Source of the DNA: Larix kaempferi
Lineage: Eukaryota > Streptophyta > Pinopsida > Pinales > Pinaceae
Assembly: GCA_027924585.1 (NCBI GenBank)
Contig: BSBM01000150.1
Span: 15,057,001-15,121,000 of the forward strand
Direction of reading: 5' to 3'
DNA: 64,000 nt
The translations under genes and the position numbers were made by a program. Positions 1 through 10,515 of this stretch are shown one piece after another; position 1 is the stretch's first letter, and each line of letters begins with the position of its first letter. The notes beneath the pieces are model-generated. The model was not told the DNA's origin. It ran no database searches and saw only the letters and a program-made list of their open reading frames with translations.

Positions 1-274
1 CTGACGAACGGGGGGGACGTTCGATCAAGTATCAATGTGGTGTTCAACTATGGCGGGGTCTAAGCCATGCATCTCGGTATAGGACCACGCAAAGATGTCG
101 TAAAACTCTTGGAAGAGTTTCTTATACTCCCCAACTTCATGTTCAGTACAAGAAGCACCTAATGTGATGAGTTCAGGTGCACCGGGTGTGGTGGAAATGT
201 CAACCTGTATGGTACGAAAAATGTTGGTTATGTTACCCTCCTCGAAGGCATCAAGGGTTGGGATGGGGTTCTTA
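1..274 (-). pseudogene. O pol, segment just upstream of reverse transcriptase (continues from 12306)
   Basis: Translation on the minus strand contains LGASCTEHEVGEYKKLFQEF, then FAWSYTEMHGLDPAIVEHHI. This is the block that precedes the reverse transcriptase core in plant Tat-type Ty3/Gypsy pol. A TGA stop follows just after the HHIDT residues, about 25 bases from the window edge. The codon split by the C1 insertion is completed by bases at 12301-12305, so 1-274 and 12301-12545 were one exon-like stretch before C1 landed. The rest of pol is outside the window. Confidence 0.85.
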
Positions 275-303
275 TGTTAGGTTTATACACCCCCCTATCA
301 CCT
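275..303 (-). repeat. C1 3' LTR remnant (15 bases) and polypurine tract
   Basis: Bases 275-289 match the inner terminal bases of the C1 5' LTR (11972 onward) for 14 bases and then stop matching. On the minus strand they are preceded by a purine tract with six G residues (290-303). The order tract, TG, LTR end, target duplication is what a normal 3' end shows, except that about 315 bases of LTR are missing. Confidence 0.7.
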
Positions 304-1297
304 AGGTATTTCTCCCGACTTTACTGGTGAGTTACCAGGGGTATGCATGCCTTACCAGGTCTTATAGCCATATGCCCTTTTACATGCAAACTGCTCCATT
401 AATTTTTTTTTTTCATGTGTCTTCATGGTGACTACATGATCACCATCTATTGCTTCATTCTCTCGCTTTTCCATGCTAGTTTTCTTACTCATTTTCTGCC
501 ATGCACTTTTTAAAATACTTATCTTGCTTCTCATATGCAGAATTTTCATGTTACTACTTTTCACCCATGTGCTTGCCATGCCCCACATTCTTGACAATGA
601 TTTAAAACCATTAACCATCATTTCATAAAACCAAAACTTAAATAATATTCTATATTCCAAACTCATTAACCAAGCTCAAAGCTCATTTAAAAGTTTAAAC
701 TATTAATTTAATCATCCCATCCACCTTTTTATACTTCACATCCACTTAAATTTTGATTCAAAACATTTCATAACTTAATAAATGACCCCTTTTTAAAATT
801 GACCTGAATGGCATGTATCCTTCCTTTAAAAAACTATTTTTATAATCGTTTTCACCTTTACTTCATGGATTTGACTTCTATTGACGGCATGCCATTTTAG
901 CATTTTCTTCATGGCATAATTTTACCACGATTTCTGTCCAGGGCGGATTTTCTTCAATGTTTCATGATCTTTCTTCACGCTTTTCAACACATCGATTCAC
1001 CCCTTTTTTATGCGGGTGAATCTCCCATGCACGGAGGCTCTCTTAATCTCATGGAAACATCGATTTTCGGCTTCATGGATCTCCCAATATTTATGGAATC
1101 TTCACAACGCACGGGTTCTCTTTTCCTTGCAGCCATCCGTCCTTCATCTCTGCATATTTTGCATAGCATCGAAATGCAAACGATGGGTGGCTCCATAATG
1201 ATAATCCATCAGCAAATCAACTTGTAGGGCAATGTGGACATCGACGCCTTCTTCCTTAACAACAACATTCTCCGACAGCTTCTTCAACAATGGTGGC
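304..1297 (-). other. C1 internal non-coding sequence, downstream half
   Basis: AT-rich sequence between the C1 polypurine tract and the insertion site of I. It joins to 11432 once I and one copy of its GTGGC duplication are removed. A 104-codon minus-strand ORF at 352-666 and shorter ones have no recognisable motif; I treat them as chance. Nothing else seen. Confidence 0.5.
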
Positions 1298-2004
1298 TAT
1301 TGGCTTGGTTTTGCAACCAAGCTTAGTGCTATGGGCACCTGCTAACTAGTAGCAGCAGTCTCAATATTAAACAAAAAAAACAATAAACTAAATCTAAACT
1401 AAACTAAACTAGCATGTGCATTTTTGAATTAAAAAACAAGAACAAGAAACATAAGGAATAATTTTTGTATTGAAAATGGTGGCAAGCAAGTGCTTGCAAT
1501 AACAATACCTCCAAGTGATGAAGGTTGTTGAGTATCTCCAATGGTGAGCAGCTCCAATCTCCAATGGGTCCTTTCTCCAAGGTTGCTACAATGGCCAAAA
1601 ACTCAAGGGAGATTTTGGCAGCATGAGGATAGGAATATGGATGGATGTGAAATGAGGAGCCCCTACCACCTTTTTATAGGTTTTGGTGGTGAGGAATACC
1701 ATTTGTGGTTTTGTGGGAACCAATGGTATTGACCAACATGGTTTAGGTACTTTTCCCTCCTTTTTCCTTTTTTGAATAAAATTAATATTTTTATTCCCTT
1801 TTTAATATTTTTGGGAATTTTGGACCCTTTTTGAGGGTTTTTTATGCTTTTTTAGGAAAAATAATCTTTTGGAGTGGGAAAAGGGGTGTACTAAGGTCTT
1901 TTGGTGACCTTTTGTTGGCTTTAGAGGCTCAGATGGTGGAAAAGTGGACAAATGGGTCATGTGAATAAGGAAATGAGCTAGTGAGCACTTTTTAGGTGTT
2001 AATA
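1298..2004 (-). repeat. I 3' LTR
   Basis: 707 bp direct repeat of 10721-11426. By eye there are five substitutions and two homopolymer indels. On the minus strand it starts TATTAACACC and ends CCAATA, where the 5' copy ends CCAACA, so the terminal CA of this copy has mutated. A TATA-like box lies at 1671-1678. Confidence 0.92.
1671..1678 (-). promoter_or_regulatory. TATA-like box in I 3' LTR
   Basis: TATAAAAA on the minus strand, roughly mid-LTR, where the retrotransposon promoter is expected. The identical box in the 5' LTR, the one that would drive the element, is at 11092-11099. Confidence 0.5.
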
Positions 2005-2017
2005 GATTACCCCCTGA
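2005..2017 (-). other. I polypurine tract
   Basis: On the minus strand TCAGGGGGTAATC directly abuts the 3' LTR. This is the usual place for the plus-strand priming tract. Confidence 0.6.
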
Positions 2018-2291
2018 TGTGTGAGGGCAGGAGCTCATCGTATGGCCGATAGACATCATAGTTCTTTTGTCTTTTTTTCTGGGGTTTTGGGGAGGAGAAG
2101 AGACCGATTGGAGACTGGATCCGCGGCCCTTGGAAGCTGCAAAAAATAAACAATATTACATGGCCTCAATATGAATGAGGAATAATCTCTGATAATGGAC
2201 GAGGCGGGCATACCCATGCTCGTATCAAGACATGTACATAACAATTAGTCCCAAGAAGGGGGATCTAATACATAAAAAATTTACTGGCACA

Positions 2292-3073
2292 TCATAATGG
2301 TCCAGAGGAGACTTTATTTTGGGATGTACTCATGATCATGACATGACTGATCTCAATAACTGATACACTAGAATAACTGATGAACTGCTGAAACTGAAGG
2401 TGTCCAACATCTGTAGGGACGCAATGACTATGAGCCATTTCTGGGAAGTATATGTGACTGTATACTCGAGGGAGTATAAAACTGGTGTACATCTGAATAC
2501 TGTCACCATGCGCAACCCGAATATCTATAGAAAAGGTGTAACTGGTTGTGTCCATAGGTAGACTCTCAAATGTGGAGGAGTCGGGAGGTATCCGGGGTCT
2601 TCGACTAATAACTGAGCGGACCAATACCTTGCGAGTCTCAACGATGCGATCAAGGTGTTGAAGTCGAGCATGTGAGAAACAACCATTTGGAGAATCACTG
2701 AGGACTCTTCTCGAAATGATTCGTAGGCACTCATCATAAATGGTGCTGAGTCCAAGACACAGGGACCTCTAGGTCTATCCTCTGGAATAAATTTGGTTGT
2801 CGTCAACAGAGGGAGATCGGAAACTAACAAGGCAATGATGTTTCCTTGATAGGAGCGCGAGGTGTAGAACTGAAGTGTGGTAGTACTGATGGTAGGACTG
2901 ACATACTTGTGGGGATGGGAAGTAACTGGGGTCATATAGTGGGTAGACTCAAACTTCCTTTGTTCAGAGCATGATGACATGGTTGACCTGGCAGCGTAGG
3001 GAACTGACTTGTAGGTGTGGGAATCATTGCTTTTAAGGACTGAAGGGTATGTATTGACTCTGGGGGGAATCAA
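2292..3073 (-). other. Unrecognised open stretch in I 3' tail
   Basis: Two overlapping sense-strand frames (182 codons at 2525-3073, then 110 codons at 2292-2624) cover about 780 bases of the unique tail. I recognise no domain, signal peptide or membrane segment, and composition is rich in Ser, Thr and Pro. It may be a captured fragment or may be open by chance. Confidence 0.2.
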
Positions 3074-3239
3074 GCTGATGGGTGCTGTCGAGGGGTTCTC
3101 AGGGTGGCATACTACAGAATACTCTGAACAAAGACGACCAAAATGGGGAAGCTGCCATATGAGTAGACGTGATCTGTTGTGGCACCGAGAAGCACCATCG
3201 GGCCCTTCTTCGTAGTTTTAATGAGCTCCAAGAAGGTAT

Positions 3240-3780
3240 AAAAGTGTGCTCTGAAATGGTACTGTCCTGTGGATTTTGTGAGCCCAGGACTGTTCGTGCT
3301 CATTGGTGCTTTCATTTTTAAGGAGTCTAAAAGTGATAAGAAGACTCTGCAGTGGTTATGAATATTGTCCTGTTGGTTTTACAAGCCCAGGATGATGATT
3401 GCTCGTGGTCGCTTCCATGTTTAGAGAGTCTGAAAGCGGTAAGTGGACTCCATTGGTTTTCTTTTTCGTAAGTTAGTCTCCAAAGCCCGAAAAAGCATAA
3501 AATGATGCAGATGGAGAACTCTTCTAGCCGATGTGACTAGAGTATTCCTTTTTCGTAATTAGTCTACAAGGTCCGGAAAAGGGGTAAACTTATACCAGGT
3601 AGACGCCCTTTCAGATACGTTTAGCGAGCATGAAAGGAAGCAAGGTTGCTCGGCGATCTTTTCATTGTTTTAGGAATCAGAAAAGAGCTTAACAGAAACT
3701 CCCTAAGTGCCTTTTTCGTAAAAGGGATTGCTCGGCCCGAAAAAGGGATAAAATTATACCGAACAAAAAGGGATTGATGA
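3240..3780 (-). repeat. Degenerate short repeats with inverted CTTTTTCG/CGAAAAAG motifs
   Basis: Repeated blocks near 3471, 3548 and 3711 each contain a CTTTTTCGTAA motif and, about 20-35 bases on, a CCGAAAAAG or CCGGAAAAG motif that can pair with it. Upstream, two blocks (about 3255-3330 and 3365-3440) repeat a GTCCTGTNG...AGCCCAGGA segment. They are more decayed than the 149 bp array that follows. Confidence 0.5.
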
Positions 3781-3783
3781 TAG

Positions 3784-4330
3784 CGAAAAAAGGTCTCAAG
3801 CATCATCATGAGTGCAGAAAAATGAATCCAGTGACATAAAGATTGTCAAAAAGGGGCAACGACCAACATGGCACGCAAACCGAGGCGACGAGGGGTCATG
3901 GGAAAAATGCCCAAACAATATGGAGGTGAGAGTGAGAAATGATCTCAAGCATCATCACGAGCGCAGAAAACTGAATCCGGCGATATAAGATTCGTCAAAA
4001 ACGGACGACGGCCGATGTGGCATGCAAACCGAGGCGTCGAGGTGGCATGGGAAAAATGCCCAAAAAATCTGAGCGTGAGGGCGAGAAATGATCTCAAGCA
4101 TCATCACGAACGCGGAAAACTGAATCCGGTTATATAAGGTTCGTAAAAAATGGATGACAGCCGATGTGGCATGCGAACCGAGGCGACGAGGGGGGCATGG
4201 GAAAAATGCCCAAAAAATCTGGGCATGAGAGCGAGAAATGATCTCAAGCATCATCACGAGCACGGAAAACTGGATCCGGCGATATAAGACTCGTCAAAAA
4301 CGGGCGACGGCCGGTGTAAATGGTGCGAAA
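3784..4330 (-). repeat. 149 bp tandem repeat array, about 3.6 copies
   Basis: The motif GAGAAATGATCTCAAGCATC recurs at 3934, 4083 and 4233, with a diverged first copy at about 3784: a period of 149-150. Each unit also contains GGGAAAAATGCCCAAA. The array sits between the coding region and the 3' LTR of I, a position where tandem arrays are common in Tat/Ogre-type elements. Confidence 0.85.
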
Positions 4331-4546
4331 AACGGAGGTCATAAGGACTCCGAAATGGTCAAAGCAAATAACTAGGTTAAAAAATTGCTACAATCAAAGG
4401 TGAGCTCACCAAGCCAATGATGCAGTGATGGGGAGAAATGATGACCCGCGGGGGGGAATACTATGTGTATAAAATCAACTCAAATATACAAGTGACACGT
4501 GACCTCAAAAATGGTTGAGATCATGAATATGAAAAAGTGAGCAGGG

Positions 4547-5914
4547 TTAATGACCTGCCCCCATGCTATGTGCATGGGGTTTGTGATTGTGGATCACATA
4601 TGTGTTTGTTTGAACGATGGGCTCATTGAGGTGTTGAGATAGAGATGATGGGGAAGGTTCAAAATGATTGATCATGCCCCCTATCCCGGGGTCAAGGTAA
4701 TCTATTATGCCCCCTAACTTAGAGGTGTCAATGTGGTGCAGATGTTGTCTCAGAGAGAGGTCAATATGGCATTGAGCAACTGCTGGAGGGGTGTTATACC
4801 ATGAGGCTCTGGGCTGTGGTGGCATACTGAAGTGATGATATGATGATGGGGGATTCCCTTTGTGGGGTGGATGCCCCCAGTATCTTCGACGAGAATCACG
4901 ATGATGATGAGTAAGCAAGGTTTTGGGCCTGCCCCCATGTTGTGGACATGTGGTTTCCTCGTCGATTTGAAAGGGTTGAACATGTGTGTCTAAGGGATCA
5001 ACGGAAGGGGCCGACCAGACAGAGGGGTATCCAGTGGAAACCGTGTAAATGGTGTTAATTTCTTCCAAGGAGGAAGATGGTGGGGGATGAATTTCCTCAA
5101 TTGTGGGGGGCGCCGTCTCAAGGTCCAAATTATTCATCTCGTAGAGAGCTGCTCTGTAATCTGGGATATCAGGACAGTGATGTGAGTAATGGCCATAAAT
5201 ACCGCATATCGCACAAGGGTGGTTGGTATGCAGTGATTTATCACGAGGCTTGGTGTTTGGGTCGATTTTGACAACCGGGATGTTGGGGTCGTCGTCAAGC
5301 ATTTGCATGTGTTCCTGTAATGCGGGTAATTGTGGACATTGATGAGTTGGATGGCCTAACTCATCACACAACGAGCATTTAGGAGGAGCACGAAACACGG
5401 GGGGAGGTTTAACTGCTTTGGGAGGAGGTACCGTAGTGTATGGTTGTGGGCCTCTGCCCCCAGTGGGTCTAATGAGAGGAGGGGGATTCGTAGATGACGA
5501 AGGAGTAATGATACCGGGAGGTGGTTGGGTAGAAGTGACAATGGGTTGTACCGGTTGCAGGATGACATTTGGTGTCGGCAGGGGGATGGGAGGCGTAATA
5601 TACCACACAGGTAATCCCAATGTTAACCTGGGGAGACTAAGGGTAGCCATAACCGGGGCGCTTACTACCCTCGAAGGAGGAAATAGAAAGGGGATTGTGT
5701 GGATGGGTGTAACTACAATGTGACTAGGGACCAATGGTGGTTTGGGTAACAAGGAGGGTTGATTACCGGGTGTTTGTGAAAGAGTGCATAGGTTAGCGAT
5801 GTGGGTCTCCGGTGACGGTGGTGGAATGGCCTGGAATGTAGAAGTCATTGGCGCGTCGGAGTATAGTCCGAGTCCCACTAAGGAAACAAATGAGGTATTT
5901 GCACCACAAACAGG
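4547..5914 (-). pseudogene. I post-protease proline-rich region with two zinc knuckles and a unique C-terminus
   Basis: This continues the gag-protease frame after a TAA at 5915-5917, where O has a Gln codon. The first half is Pro-rich with two CX2CX4HX4C zinc knuckles, CSLCDELGHPTHQC and CAICGIYGHYSHHC, expected to bind RNA or DNA as in Gag nucleocapsid. Up to about position 5030 it matches O. After that, where O runs into pol, I has an unrelated His/Pro-rich tail ending HSMGAGH. The 444-codon stretch from 5878 to 4547 contains no stop. A nucleic-acid-binding role is inference from the knuckles. Confidence 0.75.
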
Positions 5915-6394
5915 TTATTCAACCATGGGGAGAACATTTTCGGGTGCAGCGGGGGCCTTGGGATTGTAATAGGTGAGTTGGTTGACCTTGACCACGCGTC
6001 CCTCATGGGGGAACTGCATGGTACAAAAAATGGATGAGGCAACAGCCCGCATGGCATACATGTAGCTACGACCAAGTAAAAGGTTATAGTCAAGTTGGGC
6101 ATTGATGACCTCAATGTCAATGAGTACGGGTTTCCCAGCCAGTTGGATGGGGACATTAGGTAAGAGACCCTGGGGTTGTGCCGAATGGCCGTCATAGGCT
6201 CGCAACGCAGTGGTGGACTGCTGGAGAGTAGGAGATCCCAACTTTTTCCAAACGAATGTGGACATGACGCATGCAGAGGCCCCTTCATCGATAATGCATC
6301 GATGGATGACAAGATTCCGAACGGAGATGGAAACTTGGAACGCTAAAGTAGATGGTAAGCGTGGTTCGGACTGGTCTGAATCGAATGCGATCAA
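5915..6394 (-). pseudogene. I retroviral-type aspartic protease
   Basis: The segment contains RCIIDEGASACVMSTFVW, the active-site region of plant Tat-type proteases. The catalytic triplet is D-E-G-A rather than the commoner DTG or DSG. The flap and C-terminal half (QLAGKPVLIDIEVINAQLDY, then LLLGRSYMYAM) follow. The enzyme would release Gag products. In-frame stops lie just before it (TAG at 6395-6397) and after it (TAA at 5915-5917); the domain itself is uninterrupted. It is homologous to the split protease of O. Confidence 0.8.
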
Positions 6395-6397
6395 CTA

Positions 6398-7405
6398 TGA
6401 ATCATTGGGGTCAATGGCACCAATGGCAGAGAGCAAAGTCTTGCGTTGTGAAGGACATTTTTTCAAGACCTCTAAAGAAGACATGGCTACAGGAGACTGG
6501 GTTAAGTCATCTACAATGTTGTAGTTTGATGCAGCACGAGCATTGGGATTATTGTTGATGCGACGAAGTGGGAAGCGAGGTGCTTTGGGAGCGCCATCAA
6601 GTGGAGCCGGAGGTATACGTAACGTTTGATCTGTGGGATTAACGTTAGTATTTTTGTCTGCGGGAGGGGCTTCAGAGGTGGAGCCATATTGGTTTCGACG
6701 GGTTTGGAGGTTGGCATCGACAGTTTACATCATCAACAAATGGTGAGTACCTGAATCGAACATGGGTTGATCAGGGGCTGCATAAGTGATCTGTTGTGGT
6801 GGCACGTTGCCCTGAGGGGGAGCTAACGGCTGAGTGTTCACTACACCCTAGTTTGGAAAGGGGTTTTGCAGCACCAAAGGTTGATGTTGAGGTGGTGGAG
6901 GGTTGGGTGGCAGATGAGGAGCCGCTTTCCCCCGACGATGGGTATCGTCGGTCCAGAGTTGCCGAGCTCGCTCCAAATGTGGGCAAGAATGTGTGTAATG
7001 ACCATAGACCCCACAGATAGAACAAGGGTGGTTTGTTCTGAGGTTATTATTTCTAGGCTGCTTGGGATTTCGATCTGGATTGCGGTTGGGAGGAGCAACA
7101 TTATTATTTTGCGGAGGATTGGGAGGTGGAGGACCTTGCTGATGTTGTTGGTTATGACCTCGGTTACGACCTCTACCATGGTTCTATTGCGCACCTTGGT
7201 TGCGCTGGTTGTTTTGGTTCTGGGGCTGGTTGTGCTGTGTGTACACTTGCCCTTGAGCAGTGGGAGGATTTTGGTTCGCCGCAGGTGCGGAAGTAGGTTG
7301 TGGTGCATAATAAGCAGGCGGGGCTGGAGGTGGTCCAGTTACCTGTGGGGGTTGTTGGTAACCCTGAGGTATTGGAGGTGTTAGGCTAGCTGTCGCAGCT
7401 TGCTA
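6398..7405 (-). pseudogene. I gag C-terminal part with zinc knuckle
   Basis: Same frame as the capsid part. It begins Gln/Pro/Asn-rich, then an Arg-rich GRGRNRG patch, then the knuckle CSICGVYGHYTHSC (about 6970-7015), then a linker reaching the protease. In-frame stops are at 7403-7405 (TAG), 7184-7186 (TAG), 6848-6850 (TAG), 6725-6727 (TAA) and 6395-6397 (TAG). O has Gln codons at several of these sites, so single C-to-T changes explain most. There is no frameshift. Confidence 0.75.
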
Positions 7406-8957
7406 CGGGTAATACATTGGTTGAGGTGCAGCTGGGGGAGCATATGCAGGTGGTGCATGACCGAAGCACTGAGGTGGACATGAAGGTCCGTGGGTATGGT
7501 GGTGATGTGCCATGGGAGCATATGAACTGGTTGCTCCCAATTGAGATGTAGCCCGCGAAAGGTGGGGACCATGGCTAGGATGTGCAGTGGAAAAGGGTTG
7601 GGGATGCGAGGCCATACGACCAATGATGCCATCAAAGGCATGGGATGCCCCCGACGCATCATGTTGGGATGACTCGCCCCGAGGGGCGTCCGGTATAATG
7701 GTATACAGATAACCCGACTGGGCGTAAATGAGGTCAAACTGTTGGGCTTTGAGGATGGCCTCTTCTTCAGACTGGGGTCATTCAGATGCCACATCCTTCG
7801 CAATGAGAGGGAGGTGGGATTTGAGAAACCAATCTAAGAAGATACGGTCGTCTAACTTGATTTTGCAGAGGCTTCGGCGTCGACGCCACTCATGAATGTG
7901 GTCAGTGATGTGGGTGGCCGTGTTCTATCTGCAAGACAGTACGATCTCAACTCCTGCATCATAGCGGACAGGTAACTGGAAGAACTGCAGGAAGGTCGAG
8001 GAAAGGGAGGTAAAGGTGGCATGCGTCCCATGGGGCTGCTCGATATACCACTTAGCTGCAGAGCCAGTGAAGGTGCGTTGTAATAGACGGAGGCAGACAG
8101 AGTCATCCACTATGGAGTTGGAGGAACACCATAGATGGAAGGACATGATATGGTTCTGGGGGTCCTCACCTTCCTTGCCCTCAAACTTAGGGATGTCAGA
8201 GGGGAGTTTGGTGGGCATGTGAGGCCACGTAGGATCGTGTCTGATAGGATCATTGGTGAGCCTCGCTAAGTCTGGCAAGTTCAGACTTTCCATGTATAGT
8301 AAGCTAGCAGATGTAGTGACTGGGACTGGGACATGCCTAGTCATGGTGGTATGATGTAGGGGTCCAGTAGCGCCTAAAGGTATGCTAGGTATTGAAGGTA
8401 TGTGTCCTGCAATAGGTGTGGTCTGGTATGGGCCAGCGCTTCCAAGTGCAACATGGGTTACACTTGGGTTAGGAATAGTAGTGGTGATTCCTGGAATCTG
8501 AGTTGTGGGAATCAGAGGGGGTGTGACCCCTATGTTGGGCATACCCATAACAGGTGGTGGCCCTGTGTTGGGGATTCCTATAATAGGAGGTGGCCCTGTG
8601 TTGGGAATTCCTAAGGGTGGAGTGTTGCCCATATTAGGCATACCCAGGGGGGTGGTTGCTGCCATGGATGGCACCGCAGTAGAAAGGTCTGTGGATGTCT
8701 CACCTATGGTGCTGGTAAAGAGTGGGTCAAATGGTTTTCCAGCCATAAGGTTGGTTGGGAATAACGCAGTGGGGTTTTCGGATTCTGCCTCAGAATCAGA
8801 TGTGAAGTGAGGCGTGTCAGAATCAGATGACTGTCTGGTTGACCAACGATGTGTCGAGTCAAGGGATAAGGCTCGGCGTCGGTGACATGGCGAGCCAAGT
8901 AGACTGAACTCTGGGAGTTCGCCCTGAAGATGACGAGAGCGTCTAAAATTCTCAATG
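7406..8957 (-). pseudogene. I gag, capsid-type retrotransposon Gag core
   Basis: The N-terminus contains a GIPNTGPPP-type repeat (about 8510-8640). Next comes the conserved Gag core: LARLTNDPIRHDPTWPHMP, FEGKEGEDPQNHIMSFHLW, LLQRTFTGSAAKWYIEQP and FLQFFQLPVRYDAG. This matches the retrotransposon gag domain of plant Ty3/Gypsy elements, which forms the particle. TAG at 7925-7927 replaces a Gln and TGA at 7778-7780 replaces a Trp, by comparison with O. An internal ATG lies at 8746, but the frame is open well upstream to about 8957, and the true start is not obvious in either I or O. Confidence 0.82.
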
Positions 8958-9309
8958 GTGAGAAATAAGTTTTTTGTGTAAAAAATCTTATGTGTAAAAT
9001 GGTAATGTATAAAAAACTCAAAACCCTAATGCAACCAAGGGTGCAAGAAGGGGAGTGAAAATGAAGGCTCTCAGGCCAAAAAATCAACCTAAAAAAGGCA
9101 CTTATTATAGCAGCTGTACTATAATAAGTGGAGGGATGCAAAAAAATGGTCAGAGTACCAACATGCAAACAGCTTCTAGAAAAAATAGGTGTAACTAGAC
9201 CAAAGGTGGATTGTATCATGCAAACACCTAACTATAAGTATTGTGAATCAACAAACTATATTCTCTGCAAGGTGATGAAATCCAAGTTAGACAATATTGA
9301 GTGTTGATT

Positions 9310-9735
9310 CAATGGCTAGATATCCCCCTACCGGGAGGGACACCGGGTAATCAATCCTAAAGAATGGCTACTAGGATACTCCGTTCATGACACGTCGAGA
9401 AAAGGTAAATCTGTCGTTTGGTCCTTTTACCGCAATATCTCCATATAGGGATATCCCGAGAACTGCGAATGGTAGCCCTTCGGTTACTGAATGGATTTCG
9501 GTATTCCACTCAGGCTTCTGGAACCATCCTCGCGACTTCAACCCTCCTAGGGGAGAGGCCTTCCCATAAACCGGTTGTGACCGTGCCAATAAATACTAGG
9601 AGATTTTAGCTCCCTAATGGACAACTTCTATGTCTCAAATGTAATAACTGAGGGGTGTTATTGGAACACCTATCCCCTCAATACTACCTAGCTACAAAGT
9701 TCTTTTAAGTGTTCCCTAAGTGGGGTTAAAAGTTT
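9310..9735 (-). other. I conserved leader block shared with O
   Basis: Non-coding leader sequence that aligns with O at about 19165-19580 over some 420 bases, with identical stretches including TAATGGACAACTTCTATGTC (9615-9634; O 19468-19487), CTCCTAGGGGAGAGGCCTT and AGGGGTGTTATT. It contains ATATCCC/GGGATAT-type inverted motifs. Conservation between two element families in untranslated RNA suggests a cis-acting signal. That role is inference. Confidence 0.65.
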
Positions 9736-10254
9736 GTTGAAGTTAGGGTTCGTTTTAAGGCTCAGTTTAAATTATGTGTTTGAGAGGGTGCACGTGTGAT
9801 ATTTTAAACTGAAATTGAAAAAGTAAATGCTAAGTATTCAAAAACCAAAGGATCTTTTGAAAAAAGCAAATAATATGACTCTTTCAATAAATAGAAATTA
9901 AATGCTTTGCAAAGATTACTCAAAAAACAAAGGATCTTTTGAAATAGGAAAGCCAATAATGTAACTTCTTTGAGAAATAAATGGATTTCTTTTTCGAAAA
10001 TTGCTATGGGCAAAATATTAAAGAAGCAAACAACAAAAATTTTAATCTAGATAAAATGCAAATAAATCCTTCTTTCAATTTCTGAAAATTTTTAAAAAGA
10101 CTTTTTCAAATGTGCATTCTAAATAGTAAAATTTTCCTATGGCTATAAACAATGCTGGAATCTTAGTACTGTAAAAAGTGCTATGTGGGCAGAAAAAACA
10201 GTAAAAAATTAATTTTTTAAACGGATCGGCCGAATGAAAAAATTGGCATCACGG
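9736..10254 (-). other. I leader, AT-rich segment
   Basis: AT-rich leader sequence between the conserved block and the GC-rich repeats, with a repeated CAAAGGATCTTTTGAAA segment (about 9845-9865 and 9929-9946). No coding signal seen. Confidence 0.4.
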
Positions 10255-10515
10255 GTTTTGACAGAACAGCCGCGATGGACCGCGCGGGTTTTTGTCGCAC
10301 AATCGCGATGGACAGCGCGGGTTTTGGCCTCGAAGCCGTGATGGACCGCGCGGCATTTCGTCACACAGTCGCGATGTGCAGCGCGGAAAATTTCCGCGAA
10401 GCCGCGATGTGCAGTGCGCTAACTGGCCGCGAAGCCGCGGTGAACCGCGCGGAAAAAAGCTGCGCAGTTGCGATGAGCCGCGCGACTGTTGGGAAAAAAG
10501 CCGTGAGGCGAAAGC
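10255..10515 (-). repeat. I GC-rich tandem repeats in the leader
   Basis: About seven degenerate units of roughly 36-38 bp with a core GCCGCGATGNNCNGCGCGG, in sharp contrast to the AT-rich surroundings. It lies about 200 bases inside the primer site. On the sense strand the array keeps one frame open for 112 codons (10249-10587), encoding Pro/Ser/Arg/Leu-rich repeats. O has an analogous GC-rich array at the same place. Confidence 0.75.

Noticed and set aside
275-288. Fourteen-base match between 275 and 11972 as chance
   Set aside because: First suspected to be coincidence, but the TCTTA duplication and the restored pol frame show that it is the C1 end.
2525-3073. A host gene in the tail of I
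   Set aside because: No domain, no splice or start context and Ser/Thr-rich low-complexity sequence. Kept only as an unrecognised open stretch.
8402-8810. Plus-strand ORFs opposite the I gag N-terminus
   Set aside because: Antisense shadow of the GIPNTGPPP-type gag repeat.
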